Counted from the first letter of the stretch, positions 12,257-25,884 are shown. The stretch: 64,000 bases of DNA from Stenopsyche tienmushanensis (GCA_008973525.1 WACJ01000520.1:1736001-1800000); one strand, 5' to 3'. The notes: generated from the sequence alone by a model not told the origin. Numbers and translations are program-made.

Positions 12257-14394
12257 GCTTGGGAGATCGGGAGAGGCGTCATCATTCAAGTATCACTACT
12301 TTTTTGCAGAAATTTCTTCTTGAAAACGTTACAGTAAAATCAATATGATACAATTTACTGTGTTCGCGTTTTAATACTAAATCATGACAATATTCAATAG
12401 GTGCGAATATTTTTTTGGAATGAAACCATTCGAAAATGGTATTGTATATTTCGTTTAATGAAAGTGTTCGGATTTGGGCCGTCATCGGCGAAAAAGGCTT
12501 CGTGAAAAATCGCACCATTGTGAACACTTTCGCGACCTCGTCGCAATGAAAACCTAATTTTCGTGGAAAATATGCGCCCATATCAAGATTTTCATATGGG
12601 GGGGACCTTATATGACACGTCGATAAAACAATCTAGTCGATTGGTCCCCGGATATAATCGCGTGCCCTCTAAGCCCCGATGTGATTTCCAACCCGTATTG
12701 GGGGGGTGTGTATGTATATTTGTGAATTTCAGTTGTGAATTTTCACACTCGAAAAGGCTTGCAGCCCAATTTCCACGGCAGATTATTATCGCCTCTGTTT
12801 TTCATCCGCGTTTTTCCAGCGCGCTTTTCCGCAGAAGCGCTTTTGTATACGAAATTGTATTATAACAAGCCCGTACTTTATTGCGACTCTCCGTTTTTCT
12901 TTATTCGCTCCCTGTGTTTTCCCGACCGGCGAGAGGGTTTATATTTGAATGTTTATCTCTGCCGGATTTATGGGAATTGTTTTCTTCTTTTTTTATGGCT
13001 AATCGACAGTGGAAACGTGAGACTCCGAAGCTATCTATCTGCTCCAATCGGATCGTCTCTGCGATAGTCAAAAGTCTAGACTGGTGCTGAAAACAAATGT
13101 GTGTGCAATTTATATTTTATTCTGTCATTCTCTTAAACGTTATATTTGTATACAGTTCCTCCCGACTCGATAAAAGATGGAGCAAAAAAATGGAATGGAG
13201 GAACGAACGAGTGGACTCGTTACAGTTAAGCGTCCTCGAAGGGCCCATTTCTAGTTTTGACCGATTTTCTCGGAGCACAAAAATGTATCACTTCTTTGAT
13301 GTTATGCGTAATAAAAGACATTACATTTTGATTCTGTACATCATGGATACATCTAAAGTGCCCTTAAGATAATTTTTCTTCGGCTTGATCCTGAGAGATT
13401 TCAATTTATAAGAAGATCCCATCAATATTTATCCCTTTGTCCGAGACAAAAAGCAATCAAGCGTCAACGACAATATCGCTTATATTTTGATGACTTGATG
13501 GCTTCCTCGAACGAATTATGATCTTCCATAAATAAAAGCCGATTTTATATATCTCTGCCTCGAATCATAGAATCCAATGGCGAGCATTACGCCATATTTA
13601 TGGCAAAAAAATCTGATATATACGTAATTCGACCGTGATGGACCACATCTCTCCTGAAAACGTAATGATTCGAAATAATTGGTGGGTTGGTCCATTATTT
13701 GTGGTGAGGTAGTGAGCCGGAAAATGAGCTCTACATACCTCATTCTGGTAGCAGGACTATAACTACATTCGCTACGGGAGAGCTACGAAATGGTAGCTCT
13801 ACGTGCGGCGCCGCTACGAGCCATTTTGACACGTCGAAAAATCAATACCGAAATAATGATCATTACAGTAATGCGAACCGCAAAAATATGCCATCGACGA
13901 ATAATCGGACGTCCTTGAGTTATCTTATTACTCTTCGCCGATTCTACGCAAAAGATCGCCGTAACAATAAATTTATGACGCCAATCTCGCTGTCGTGAAT
14001 ATCATCCGTCTTGGGGCGAGATTGACTTGAAAAATTAACTGCTTGGTAAAAACGAAAATTTATGATGACTTGTCTGGTTCTGGAGTAGTCGTATTTGAAA
14101 TATGACAGTTCGAGACGTCTATTTTCAGCTTATGTCCTGAAAAAACATAGCCCACTAGTTCAAACTCATGAAGCGTTGAAATATCGACGAATCCATATAT
14201 TTATTTGTCATGGGTGGAGATAAATCGGCGAAAAAATATCGACCACCTCGTTTTAGACATTCAGCCTGGTAAAGATCATTTGTCACTATGGATTTTTTTT
14301 TGACATCATCTTCTATTTTTTTATATGAAGTTTTCATGCTGTTGCTGATGCTTGAATCTGGTATTATCAGGGGAATCGATACATTTTTGATGTT
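12257..14394. other. No recognised gene
   Basis: ORFs of up to 110 codons (12282-13372) lie in three overlapping + frames and one - frame, with no domain. They look like chance openings in a GC-moderate block. A small palindromic cluster of GCTAC/GTAGC motifs occurs at 13747-13820. Confidence 0.35.
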
Positions 14395-15059
14395 AGCGAA
14401 CAAATTAATTTGGGTTTTTTGCATTTTTTCAAAGTTTAAATCTTTAAGAATATATCTTCCAAAGGAATTACCAAAATTCCAATTATTTACGGAATTACAG
14501 TTATTTTAGTAACTCGGCATCTAAGCCGATCCTACCAGAAATTACTTTATTCAACACGATTGACATGATATCTCATGTTTTAATTATTTGATTTACTTCA
14601 AATTTGATACAAAAATGATTTATATAATCTTCTATTGTCTGTACCAGATTTATTTCAAAATTTTATTTTTAACTATTAAAAAAAAAAATTAAAACTGCGA
14701 AAAAAAAATTTTTTTTTAAACGATCGCCATTTTTTTGCAAACAATTTTTTTCTTTTTTTAAGGTAAGAGCTATAGCGACATCATTTCTTATTAAAAATAT
14801 TTTTTTTAAATTTTGTTTTAGATGACTAAAAAGCTTAACATTGCGTCAACCAGAAAACGCCTTTTTTTTTGATCCTTTACGCTTTATCAGCCTATAACTC
14901 TTTTAATTTTCAATTGTTTTCCTTTTTTATTTTATTATTTATTGTGAAAACATCAATCAATATATGGTATAAAAATGTGTTTCAAAAATATTTATTGTTT
15001 CGTTTTTATCGAACTTGGTAAAGCAGCCAAAATTTGTGCCTCTAGACTAGAATACCCCC
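14395..15059 (+). mobile_element. MITE family A, copy 1 (best right end)
   Basis: An element of about 665 bp. In order it has CTTCCAAAGGAATTACCAAA, GTAACTCGGCATCTAAGCCG, the family core TTGACATGATATCTCATG, A/T-rich runs, AACCAGAAAACGCC, and GCAGCCAAAATTTGTGCCTC. It ends CTAGACTAGAATACCCCC at 15059 and TTAA follows at 15060. Nine copies occur here, six + and three -, at 14.4, 18.4, 21.5, 27.2, 32.1, 37.7, 39.6, 45.0 and 56.9 kb. No transposase ORF is present, so it is non-autonomous. A TTAA target would fit a piggyBac-like enzyme, but G/C-rich ends read inward GGGGG rather than CCC. A TA-target superfamily is equally possible. Confidence 0.7.
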
Positions 15060-15439
15060 TTAAGCATTCTAAATGATTAATGTTTTATATGTAGAAGTGT
15101 CAACACCCAAAATATATCAAAGCTGGTTCTGAATATTTAAAGAAAGACACAGAACCATGATGGATACGTCTAGATCGAATTGAACATTACATTTAAATAA
15201 TGATTTATTCACATCACTATTTGAATAACTTCCATGCCAAAATAATTGGACAAAATCGGTGTAAAGGCATACAATTTCTTAATGTCGAAATCGAATGGAT
15301 ACACACATTCAAGCTTAAAAACCCGGCTTATCCAAAATAATATTTTTTTGTGTTTTCTTAATTAATATTTTAAAAAAATGAAATCATTAAAACAATTATA
15401 ATGGATTTAATCCTCTGATTAGTAAGTTATTTTTAAATC

Positions 15440-15660
15440 GAGTCACATAAATCCAATTTCTCATAGAACCTCGCAGCATAATTCAAGCTTGTATATTAAT
15501 AAATAAACCTTAACATTGTTGATATTGTTGGGTCCCATAATAATGTTTTAAATAGAGCCACTTTTGATACCAGGCTGAGTTTTACGTATATAATTGATTT
15601 ACGTAGCTTTCTACTATTTATTATGATTCTAAAAAGATCTCCAACGAACTAAGAAAACCC
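15440..15660 (+). repeat. Dispersed repeat family C copy
   Basis: It contains CTCGCAGCATAATTCAAGCT, TAAATAAACCTTAACATTG, TTGTTGGGTCCCATAATAAT, then TACTATTTATTATGATTCTA. A related downstream block (GATGAGACGCAAGACACTCT, 15738-15757) matches the family segment at 35.5 kb. No ORF. Confidence 0.6.
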
Positions 15661-16771
15661 CATACCTGATGGTTGCAGACCAAATACGGACCATTTCCAA
15701 AATTTCAAATATTGAATTCTTTTATGAAATACGAGTCTGTGATGAGACGCAAGACACTCTTTCTGTGTCGAGTTTCGAGTTCGTTCACAGCATATGCGAG
15801 ATTCCTCATCAACGAGTTAAAAGACATTGGAAATCATCATGATCAGGTCTGTTTTTATACTGCAAAAACATCAAGGATTATTTATTGCATTCTGTAATAT
15901 GGTACGTCTTCATATACATGGTTCTTATGATGAAAGCTGACTGAAAAGTAGCTTAAAATGATAGACTCGCATTTGACGAAATTCCCGGTTCTGCGACATC
16001 CAAAGGAGCATTTGACCCGTTTAGTGCCAGAATCAGGTGAACGGGTATGAAGATGTGAAGAATTTCCATATGTAAGCAATCCTAACAAGGCGACACGGTC
16101 CCAATACAATCAGCGATGACTGGCATCATGGGAATGCGAGCGTGATGCAAATCAAGCCCGTCTCCCCCGTGACGTCACGGACCGATCCACATTTTATTAT
16201 TCAGCGTCCTCCGTTCCTCTCTTCCTTTCTTTTCTGCGAAGGCTCTCCTCGAAGGCTCGATGCAGATTCTTCCCGTCGCGGGACGAACTTTGATTGTTTG
16301 CGAAGCCTGCCCCGCCCGTCGGCTTGTTTGATCAAAGTTAAGTTCTACTCCCAGTTTGGGATTACTTCAAGGAGTTACAAGGGGCCATTGGCGGGATTGA
16401 ATTTATAATTCGGCTCGAACGGGAACTTGGAGTTTTTGACAGGTGATGCAATAACGGGAAACAACTCCTATCGCTCCGAGCTCAAGGTGTTGTCTTTTGT
16501 TGTCTTCGTCTCTCGCATTACTTGCGCGAACTTTTACCGTTTTCATCGCAATTTGAATTTATATTAATAAATTCTGCTCGTCTACGGCTCTCGAGCAAAT
16601 GAAGCGGTGTGATTTATATTCAAATTTTATCCTTGAAAGTTTTTCACATCATTTTAACCTGATTTACATTACTTTTCGATACGCCAATGGCGGAGGAACG
16701 TTCCATCCCAGGTGGCGAAGAGCTTGTAGCTTATGACCGAGATTAACTATTTATAAACTACGTACACACGT
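15661..16771. other. No recognised gene
   Basis: This holds the family C/I-related block at 15715-15815 and a GC-richer run at 16150-16350. I see no coding or RNA signal. Confidence 0.35.
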
Positions 16772-16807
16772 ATGTTCTGACACCATGTACAAATGGTGTC
16801 AGAACAT
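16772..16807. repeat. Perfect 15-bp stem, 6-nt loop hairpin
   Basis: ATGTTCTGACACCAT, loop GTACAA, ATGGTGTCAGAACAT. All 15 pairs are Watson-Crick. There is no matching copy elsewhere in the window, no T-run and no adjacent gene. The stem is shorter than an animal miRNA precursor. It could be a protein-binding palindrome or the relic of a fold-back insertion. Confidence 0.75.
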
Positions 16808-18404
16808 GCATACATTATATTTCCTTGATTTAAAGCTATTTAATAGTTATTAAATAATATAAATAAGTATCCCAGACCTACCCTAACCTCGATCAAATAC
16901 AAATATGTCTTCAGCGTGCTATTTTTGTGATGTTTATTAATTGTGATGCGTATACATTTCCATGAGTGTAAAAGTCCTCTTCAAATATGAACGTCCCTCG
17001 AATATAAATAAGATAGATCAGAGTGTGTACACAAGTAATGTGCACATTTTCAATGACGCAGATTCTGTATGTGAAATATGTAAACACGTCTTTGGCAATA
17101 CAGCATATGTATTTTCATCGATCGTAAAAATATCCTCTGCTGTCAAGATTTTATTTATTTTTAATATCTCATATGAGCTATGTCTCTCAAATTTGATCTG
17201 GCACGCGACTATGGTTTATTATGGATTTCAAAATTATGTCGGTGGTGTTTGGGGCAAGCAGTTGGAAAAATTTAAAGTGTTTTAATTGAGCTGGGCTTAG
17301 ATTTGCACGTGTCCGGCGCCGATTTTAATTCGTACACGTGTAGTGTGTTGGAAGTGTAATAAAATATAGATTCGGATTCAATTACTCCGATATACCGACG
17401 TCAGGATTTCAATTAAATGTTTTGGTCGTTCCGCGTCACCCGAACAACCAACTTTGTGACAGGTATTGCTGTACGAGCCCCCCTCAGACATCGGTACTGA
17501 TTTGCCCTTAATTTGACGGGGCGTGCGAATTTCGGGGCCACTCCAAATTGGACTGGGGGGTTTTTAATTGGATAACGGCGATTTTGTTTATTTAGATGTG
17601 GTGATTTTTAAAAAAGTGTATTCGACATCGCGTTGTTTAAAATATTGTTTCCGGTCAACTGGCCGGCAGGTGGTTTCGCTCTATTGTAGAGCCGAATTTC
17701 AATTTGTTCGGATGACTCTTTTATTTTCACGCTTCAAACGATTCGGTATTGAACGACGTACAGACAAACAATATATTGAAATATTAGTTTGGTGTGAAAT
17801 GTAAATTCGAAACTATTAATCTTCAAAGAACAATCGCCACGTATCACCTGTGCAAACGTTCTCGTTCACATACGAATGGCTCTCTCTCTGCACTGCTGTT
17901 TGTTTCTCTAATCTCAACCATCAATCGTATGTCTCTTAGGTGGCTGGATTATGTACCGAGGACAATGCGTACTGAATACCATTTTTTTCATATGATAATT
18001 GCCTTGACGTATCAAAATATACACTCGACGTCGTAAGGAATGATGTATTTATTATTTCCAAAATGATGTATTTGAAGACGGAATAAGACAAAGTATTGGA
18101 GCGCTTCCAGATAAGTTCATCTCGAATTTATGGCCTAGGGAGACTATTACTCACTATTTAAAAAGACTACATAAAGTCTTAAGTAAAATCAAACTTTTTT
18201 TGTGCGACTTTTTTTTGTGCGATTTTGAAGTTATGCTGTTTTTTTAAGCATTTTTTTTAATTTCATAAAGAGTACGTATCGAGATATCTTCGATAAAATT
18301 GGAAATAAATAATCAACACTAACCGAAACTTGGAAAAAAAATATAATTTGGGACTGTGTAAATTATATTGCATCTGCTATCGCTTAATTACGACCCCGCC
18401 CTTT
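16808..18404. other. No recognised gene
   Basis: ORFs of 107, 78 and 80 codons (16962-17285, 17568-17804, 17794-18036) lack domains, and splice sites do not bound them. A T-rich stretch with two TTTTTTTTGTGCGA-like repeats lies at 18195-18225. Confidence 0.35.
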
Positions 18405-18690
18405 ATTCTGGTTTAGATTTTTGAAAAAATTGATTTCGTTTTTTTTGCATTTCTTTAATGTTTCAACTTTTAATAATACGTTCTCCAAAGGAATTTCCAA
18501 AATTCCAACTACTTACGGAGTTATAGCTATTTTAGTGATGCGGCAAGTTGGCCGATCCTAACAAATGAAATCTTTTAACGCGTTTTTCTCGAAACTACTT
18601 TTTTCAACACGGTTGACATCATATCTCATGTTTTAATTAATTAAATTACTTCTAACTGGGCATTTATCTATTATTCCTATCTGTAGAAAA
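18405..18690 (+). mobile_element. MITE family A, copy 2 (left part only)
   Basis: The left end reads TATTCTGGTTTAGATTTTTG, then GAATTTCCAAAATTCCAACT, GGCAAGTTGGCCGATCC, and the core GTTGACATCATATCTCATG. It stops soon after the core, so the right two-thirds are missing. Confidence 0.6.
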
Positions 18691-18842
18691 TCTACACAAA
18701 CAATGATGACATTGATTGGGTATACTATTTCTTCCGAAGAGGGCAATTTTGAGTCATATCGAAAACCGTAACGAAAATTATTATATTATTATATTATACA
18801 GCGATGATAGTTAGTAATTAAAATAATTAGTATTTCTCTAGT

Positions 18843-18930
18843 GGATGTCTGGCATTTGAGATGCCAGATGTAAGACATCCTGAAAATTTTACCAATGATG
18901 GAAGACGTCCTTCAAATGTTACCAAAAATG
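18843..18930 (+). repeat. Bulged hairpin followed by two 30-bp tandem units
   Basis: TCTGGCAT (18848) pairs with ATGCCAGA (18861), and outer GGATG pairs with CATCC at 18876-18880. The right arm opens a tandem pair, AAGACATCCTGAAAATTTTA and AAGACGTCCTTCAAATGTTA, each about 30 bp. No gene is adjacent. Confidence 0.5.
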
Positions 18931-21454
18931 TTTTTTTTGGTTTCCTGTTTATTTATGCGATTTTGGATATATTTTATATAGCTGTTTCAAAGTTATGCGA
19001 TTTTTAAAATCCATGGAACGCATCTTCACATTTTATATGTAAGTCATAGTTTTTTTTTTGTGCGATTTTCTGCAAAACGCATCTACCGCACAAAAAAAGG
19101 TTTAAGTGCACTCTGTAAATATTAACCTGTAGTGAGTAATAACGCATATATGCGTATCACTTAAACGATTAAAGTGCAAAAATCAATGCACAAATATAAA
19201 TATTGATGAGATCTGACACCAATGGATTTTACTATTTATTTAAAAAAAAATCAGAATCAACAATAATTTACAATGTTTGTGGATACAACTTGATTAGTAT
19301 GCAAGAAGACGCCTGATGAGAAGGATTCCGTTTTCTTCCCGAGCGATAAAAAGCTATAAAATCGCAAATAAGACATGATTCACCCCAAACCTGTGGAGTG
19401 CCCTTAATGAAATGAGGTTTTCCACTTTTGAGACGAGGCATGTGGGAATTCCGGAGTCCCACCAATCTGTCCCTAATGTATCCTCCGGGCAAACAACCGA
19501 GATGGTTCGTCGGCAGTAAAAGGCCATAAGCCGTAGGAGATGTCCCGCGCGTCTGTACCATATTCATTAGCTGCAGCATCCCCTAAGGTCTGGGAGACCA
19601 CCATGTTAAATCTTGTTACTCAGTGCTTCTGTACTTGCGGCACCTGACAGGGACATTAGCCCGGCCCCAGTGCACATTTCACTTGATCGACTTCGTGATC
19701 CTCTGATAATAAGCCACCATTACTCATTATTACCGACTATTAAACCGTCTGACCTATCATCAAGTCGACATTGTTCATCCGCGAAGAGAATTTGCTTTTT
19801 TTTTTATGGATAATCATGCAAAATTCGCATCAAATGGGAATTCTTAATCATGAATTTATCTGATCACGTTGTTTCGTTCCCAACTAGGTTAAATATACAT
19901 TTTGGGGCTTGTATGTGTAATTGAAATTCTCAGAGGTTTACCACAGGGGCTGTATATTGTCATTGCTGCGATCCAACTTCTGGTCTGAATTACCCAGATA
20001 TACCCACGAGATTCAATAACTAAATATAAAGTTTCGTGGAAGGGAAACGAGCCACGACTATTTTATTTAAAATACATCAATGAAACGTCGAGGTCGTACG
20101 TACTTTGGCACGTGCTATACGAATAATTTATGGCCAAAAACGCATTCAATCTGGATTGATTGTTACCCAATCTATTAAAAAACAGCTGTAGGACTGGTAA
20201 GAGTTAAAATTTATGATCTATAATTTGCATTTTATTGTCTGTGTCTGATAAATCCACTGCCGATTGAAACTCGGCTTTCATAATGCTAGAGACTGAAGAA
20301 CTCGAGGAAGCCTCTTCAAAATAGCCGATTTCATCATGTAATTGATGCTGACGTTCAGCGTTTGATGGCTGAGGGGCCGAAAAAAAGAGTAATGCCAGTT
20401 GATAATAAGACATGTGTATTTGAATGCAGAAAAAGCTACGTATGCAATAAAGATACGAGTATTGCGTTACCAAAAGATCAAACACATTCTTCGTCAAAGG
20501 ATAGAATTCCTGAAAGCTCACTCGCCTTCAGACGTATAAGCTCAGGCGTATGACTCACGCTTTTTTCTATGCGAAACCGAGAAAAAATACCTGATGAAAT
20601 TTGCCAAAAACTTTTCCACCCGAAGACGTGGTGCGGCTTATATGGCATTCCTCACGGTCTTCCGAAGCTTTTCTAAATTTGAAGTTATAATTTCACTCTA
20701 CACGTGAAAGAGATAAACCCGCGGTCGATTCACTCGTAGAATAGAGAAAGCGGAAAGCGCAAATGCTCGTAAGGGCGCAGGGAGAACGGGAAAGCTTTCA
20801 CCCCCTTTCTAAATTGGCCATTCTTCTTTGGGGGTAGGTGGGACATACACACAGGTCGGGGGATTAGAAAAGGAGGGAAGAAACTCACCCGAGGAGCAAA
20901 GGGAGAGCAAATTCTCTTACACATATACAAAAAGAAATTCTTAAGGTAAAAATATAAAGGCCCAAGGTAAATACAGGCCGAGACGACGACACGTTTATAA
21001 CCCCTCTCTACTAACATTTCCAAAAGATAAATAAGTTTAAACAAGGGCTGAAAATGGAGCCCCCGAGTTATTCTTCAATTATTTCAGCTCGAGTTAGTTT
21101 AAACAAAGCCCGTTTTAATTTGAATTGTCTGTGCCTTTGGATATTTTATAATTACTCCTGAAGGAATCTGCGCGATATGATGAATTGTTTGTAATTCGCC
21201 GAAATGTTTCCGCGCACATCGGAAAAGAAGCAACAAAGAATGACTCCCATATTTGATGAGCGAACTTTTTGTCGTTTTGTTTGATGTTGTGCTTCCAGAA
21301 CAAAGGAGGCAATCCATTAAAAGGAAATAATAAATTAAGAAATACGATAGGGAGGGCAAAAAAATTTGCTTCCCATATTTATTGCCGTTCCATATCTGGG
21401 ATAGGCATATTTACGACGGGGAATGCGATCCGCGAGCCCGCGCTCTCCTTTTAA
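18931..21454. other. No recognised gene
   Basis: It contains short ORFs of 60-105 codons on both strands (19268-19813, 20204-20553, 20730-21454) with no domain. A second TTGTGCGATTTT segment at 19058 echoes the one at 18.2 kb. Confidence 0.35.
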
Positions 21455-22105
21455 TACTAGTCTTGAATTTTGAAAAAATCGATTTTGATTTTTACATTTG
21501 AAAATTTACACTTTTAAGAATATATCCTGCAAAGGAATTTCCAAAATTCCAATTATTTACGAAGTTATAACTATTTTAACTAAGCCGATACTACTTTTTA
21601 CATCACGGTTGACATGATAACTCAAATTATAATTGACTGATTTGCTTCAAATTTGTTATAATCCTTTTTTATATAACATATTCTATTGACCCTACCATAT
21701 TTATATCATGTATTTATTTTTAACTATTTAAAAAAAATATTTATACTGAAAAAATATTACCAAAAAATGATTTTTTTTAAACAATCGCCATTTTGTAAAA
21801 ATAAAATTATTATAAATTCTTCGAGGTAGTAACTATAGCGACACTCTTGTTTGTTAAGAATCTTTTTTTTAAATCTTATTTTAGATGTTTAAAAATGTTA
21901 AAATCGTGTCAACCAAGATACGCTCTGTTTTTTACCTTTTACACTTTATCAGGCTCTAACTTTTTTAATTTTTAATCATTTTTCTTTTTTGTTAAATTGT
22001 TTGTTTGTGTAAATGTCAATCAATATCTGGTAAAAAAATGCATGTTAAAAATATTTTTTGTTTCATTTTTATCGAACTTGAAAAAACGCCCAAAATTTGT
22101 ACCTC
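21455..22105 (+). mobile_element. MITE family A, copy 3
   Basis: The left end ACTAGTCTTGAATTTTGAAA, the core GTTGACATGATAACTC and the right part GCCCAAAATTTGTACCTCTG are all present in the order of copy 1. The right terminus has lost the CCCCC/TTAA end. There is no ORF of interest. Confidence 0.65.
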
Positions 22106-23204
22106 TGGAATTCAATCGCAGCTCTTATTAATTGTGGGAGCGATCTATTAAATAATGCTAGATTATATCGTCACATTTGATTGTGCTGCGACTGACAGTC
22201 TTTAAAATAAATATTACAAGTTGTATGGGGGCCGGCGTACGTTCATTACTCCACCTGTCGTAACGACCATTGTTTATCTCGGAATCGGTTGCCGTTACGT
22301 TCAGAAGTCTTCAATTACTGCCTCAACGTCTGTGACACATGACAAAGCGAAAATTTAATAATGTAATACATTTTTTTATTAATCGAGTCGATGCTTCCCG
22401 ATTTTATGGGTTCATCAATTAGGCGGGCCGAGGAGATCTCGTCCAGGCCTCCGGTACCTGGAGCACGCCGGCAACCTTTGTACAAAACGTAGATTGACAG
22501 ATATTTCGATATGAGAGTATGGAGAGATGAGCGGGATGCTGTAATTTATTCAGCTGGTGATCTTTTGACACAGGCAGTCAAGCCGATGTTTGTCGGTTTG
22601 ATTAGTTTATACGTGAGCGATTATGCCGATGTTGTTATACAACGGGCCGGTACCCACCGAGACTTGATTAATTGATATAGAAGCCTTATTGACATTGAAT
22701 TAAGTCTGGAAATTATAAATCAGCCATTACACAACGGCAAACTCCGTAATCTACATGTCTAGTATTTATTGTCTTTTTTTTCCTCTACCACTCCCCCTCG
22801 CATGCCGAACTTTGTCTAACAAATATTCGTTAAACGCTGAACATCTGTAAATACCTTGTACGCTGATGGTATTTCATATATCATTCGAACTATGGGCATT
22901 TTTCAACGATATCATACACCTACGCCGCACTCGAATAAATTATCATTTTTATTGCGACTGTAGATGCGGCCCGAGCCGTTAAATAGATTCGAGATACGTC
23001 TCATGATGCTCGAGATTGATTTCGAAACTGGATTTGACCCATTTAGTTTCAATTGCAGGCTCCTCAGTAACAGTATTCCATTGATTTGCTTTGTTTGCAC
23101 AGCTGCGCGGTCATGATACACATGTTGCACCATTAGCTAATAAATGCTGATGAAGACATGGTACACACGCACACTATATTCGTATATGCTCCTCTCAATA
23201 CCGC
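22106..23204. other. No recognised feature
   Basis: A 73-codon - strand ORF at 22912-23133 has no domain. I see nothing else. Confidence 0.35.
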
Positions 23205-23290
23205 GCAACGAGAATCAATCTCGTGTATCAATAAATGAACCTTAACACTGTCGATAGCACACAATATCGTGTCCCACACGATATTGTAAG
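23205..23290 (+). repeat. Family C fragment carrying an 11-bp perfect hairpin
   Basis: CAATCTCGTGTATCAATAAA and TGAACCTTAACACTGTCGAT mark family C. It ends in a hairpin: ACAATATCGTG (23261), loop TCCCA, CACGATATTGT (ends 23287). Related copies at 51.8 and 62.4 kb have the left arm but not this perfect right arm. Confidence 0.6.
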
Positions 23291-25151
23291 CTAAGCGGCC
23301 AAATATATTCTAACCGTTAAGTATTCATAGACACATGGTTTTGTCCATTTTTTAAGCACATTTACATCGCTTCATCCGAATAGTTAATGCATTTGCCATG
23401 TAACAGACAATTGTGATTAATTAGCTTAAACTGCACGTCGCACATTATGTCACTTTTATTAGGTATTAAAAGCGTACGTCAGTTAGCATATGTTAATTGA
23501 CTGCTCGCAATGCATGCATGCTTGAGCGATCGCATGTTCTCAAATAGTTATATAGTCACTAATTCATATTTGATCGAAACCGATTCATTAAAATTTAATC
23601 AGGCAAGAATTTTTCATATTGTTCAAATGCGACCTCTGTGTCCCGGTATATGCATGTAAACCACGTGCTGCCCTGTGGGATCATGCACGGGCTTTGAAAA
23701 TTTATTTTTCGGGATTGTCACAACATTTACATGCATACAAACAAACATACATACGTACAACATTCAACGCATGCCACCATTTTCGTCTGTCTTTATCCTC
23801 TTTCCTCCTCCTCCCACTTGGTAGCGACTCATCGGAGATCCTTTATAACAAGAGTCCAGGATCTAACCCACTATACATGGAATCATTTATTTAGAATTAT
23901 AAATTTGGGTCGTTTTTGACATGCGCCCGGTCCGGGCGTGATTTGTGGATTTATTCATTTATTCAATTTATTTTGTGGCCATCGACTCTCAAATGTTGCT
24001 GGACCGGCTTTGTCTCCCGCCAAACGAATCGAGATCATTTTGACTCTTTTTTTTGTTTGGTGGGAGTCTTCCACCTCTTCGTTAATCGAAACCATCTCGA
24101 TCTAATGTTATTAAAGGATTAATTGTGATTTATTACGGTATTTATTTATACGATGCCTATTGCATGTCTGGATGATTTTTTCTACGTTTATGTTTGTATT
24201 TACAAACTGTCATGGATGTCATCGTGAAAAACGCCATATAATCTTTTGTCGACGTAATGATGAAATATGTACAACGTTAATTAAAGCCTCCAACGTCTCG
24301 GATGGCGCTTGAGGAATTCCTTAAACCGCTTAAGGATAACGCAGAGGAATATTCACGCAGCAATGGGATAAAATACACCCATTATGCTAATTTCTAATCA
24401 CGGTCATCCCCATGCAAACAGGTTTAGTTTGAAGTGTATAAATTACCATGGAGGCGTTCTTCCGAAGCTTGTAATTTTTTTGAAGCATCATCATCACGCA
24501 GCACCGTCAAATTAATGCCATTTCGATCGAAACTGCCTAATTTGAGCAGCAAACTGGCTTCTGTTCGTATCTCCTAATCTATCCGGATTCTCGCATGAGT
24601 CTTGACGAATTCGATAACCCACGTAGAGACGATGGGATGCGAAAAAAATCATCGCCATCATCCCGAATTGATCGATTCGGAATTAAAACCGAGAGATTTA
24701 TTAAAGCATAACAGGTTTTTTTCGTACGGGAATCCAAATATTAACATGGATTCAAAACACGTTCTCAAATGTAACTAATTAACATTTCTACATGGTTACC
24801 TGTCAGTCTATTTTTTTGCTCGGACCGTCTTCCTATATCAATCCGACGTTTCGGTTAATGGATTTTAAACGTTTTCGATTGCGCTATTTGTTTATTTATT
24901 TTTTTAAACAAATATTTTTGTTTCATTTAAAATACGCTCCCGAACGTCGATGTGGAATCTGCTAAGGAATGATTGATTATCCAAATATCCAGCAATCTGC
25001 GATACTATTAACTCATTCCATGCGGAGCGTTTTAGATAGACGACCGCAAGTATCATAGTTGCGTGCTTATCTGCTCACTCTAACACTATAATGACCGATG
25101 ACACAACATGTGTACCATAGCCGGGACAATTGCTCATGAGTATGTCGTAAC
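23291..25151. other. No recognised gene
   Basis: Overlapping short + strand ORFs at 23619-24122 show no domain. A palindrome-rich ATGCATGCATGC stretch is at 23511-23521. No repeats are shared with other parts of the window. Confidence 0.35.
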
Positions 25152-25530
25152 TAGGGAATCCAATGCCGGGATCCGGGATCTAATCTAAGTATACATATAT
25201 ACTGTACATATTTGTTTATCAAATTTTTATATTAACCTTTACCTACCGGTGATGTATTTACTACACATCGATTCTAATAATGGGAATATCGATATGAAAT
25301 ATTATAGATACGGGGTTCAGAATTTTTGCATTCCTCCGTAATATAACTACGAATCACATCGAAGTATTATAATATATAAGTATTCATCTGCCGCGATGGA
25401 AATAAATAATTTGTCGGGAAATCGGGAATTTTGCGAGTTTTAGTCCGTGTCTCAGCAGAAAGGAATTTTATCAGTCACATTGATGGTGTTATACGAAAAC
25501 GGGGACTCACGCGTTCATCAACTCGAACTA
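25152..25530 (+). mobile_element. Dispersed element family D, copy 1
   Basis: It starts TAGGGAATCCAATGCCGGGA, then GTACATATTTGTTTATCAAA, CTACCGGTGATGTATTTAC, GGGAATATCGATATGAAAT, TTGTCGGGAAATCGGGAAT, and CAGTCACATTGATGG. Four copies occur, all on the + strand: 25.2, 40.6, 49.1 and 59.5 kb. The TAGGGAATCC start with CCCGGG palindromes resembles non-autonomous hAT-type elements. No opposite terminal repeat was found, so the class is a guess. Confidence 0.6.
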
Positions 25531-25554
25531 TTATTTAAATATCTGATTGTTTTT

Positions 25555-25640
25555 GAGTATATCAATAAATGAACCATAACACCATCGATATTTTTGTGCC
25601 CCATAATATCACTTTTGATGCAAGACTTTTAATATATATA
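25555..25640 (+). repeat. Family C fragment
   Basis: TATATCAATAAATGAACCAT, CCATCGATATTTTTGTGC and CCCCATAATATCACTTTTGA align with the 15.5-kb copy. It directly follows the family D copy. Confidence 0.55.
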
Positions 25641-25884
25641 ATTTTAATGCTTATTTTATCGTCATTATATTTCAGTCAATTTTATTTGGTCACTATCATG
25701 TTGAGTATCACATTCTCGCCTTCAGGGTGTCCTTCTGGGGCTTCCAAGCCTCGCAATCATTAATGTTGTGTATCATATCGTCAACCTTTGCCTGGCATTA
25801 GTGGAATGAATTGGTTGCCTCTTTGCCTATCTTCTTTTGTTGGTCTGATCCCATCTCTGTTGTCAAGCTTCCTTCAGTGCGAGA

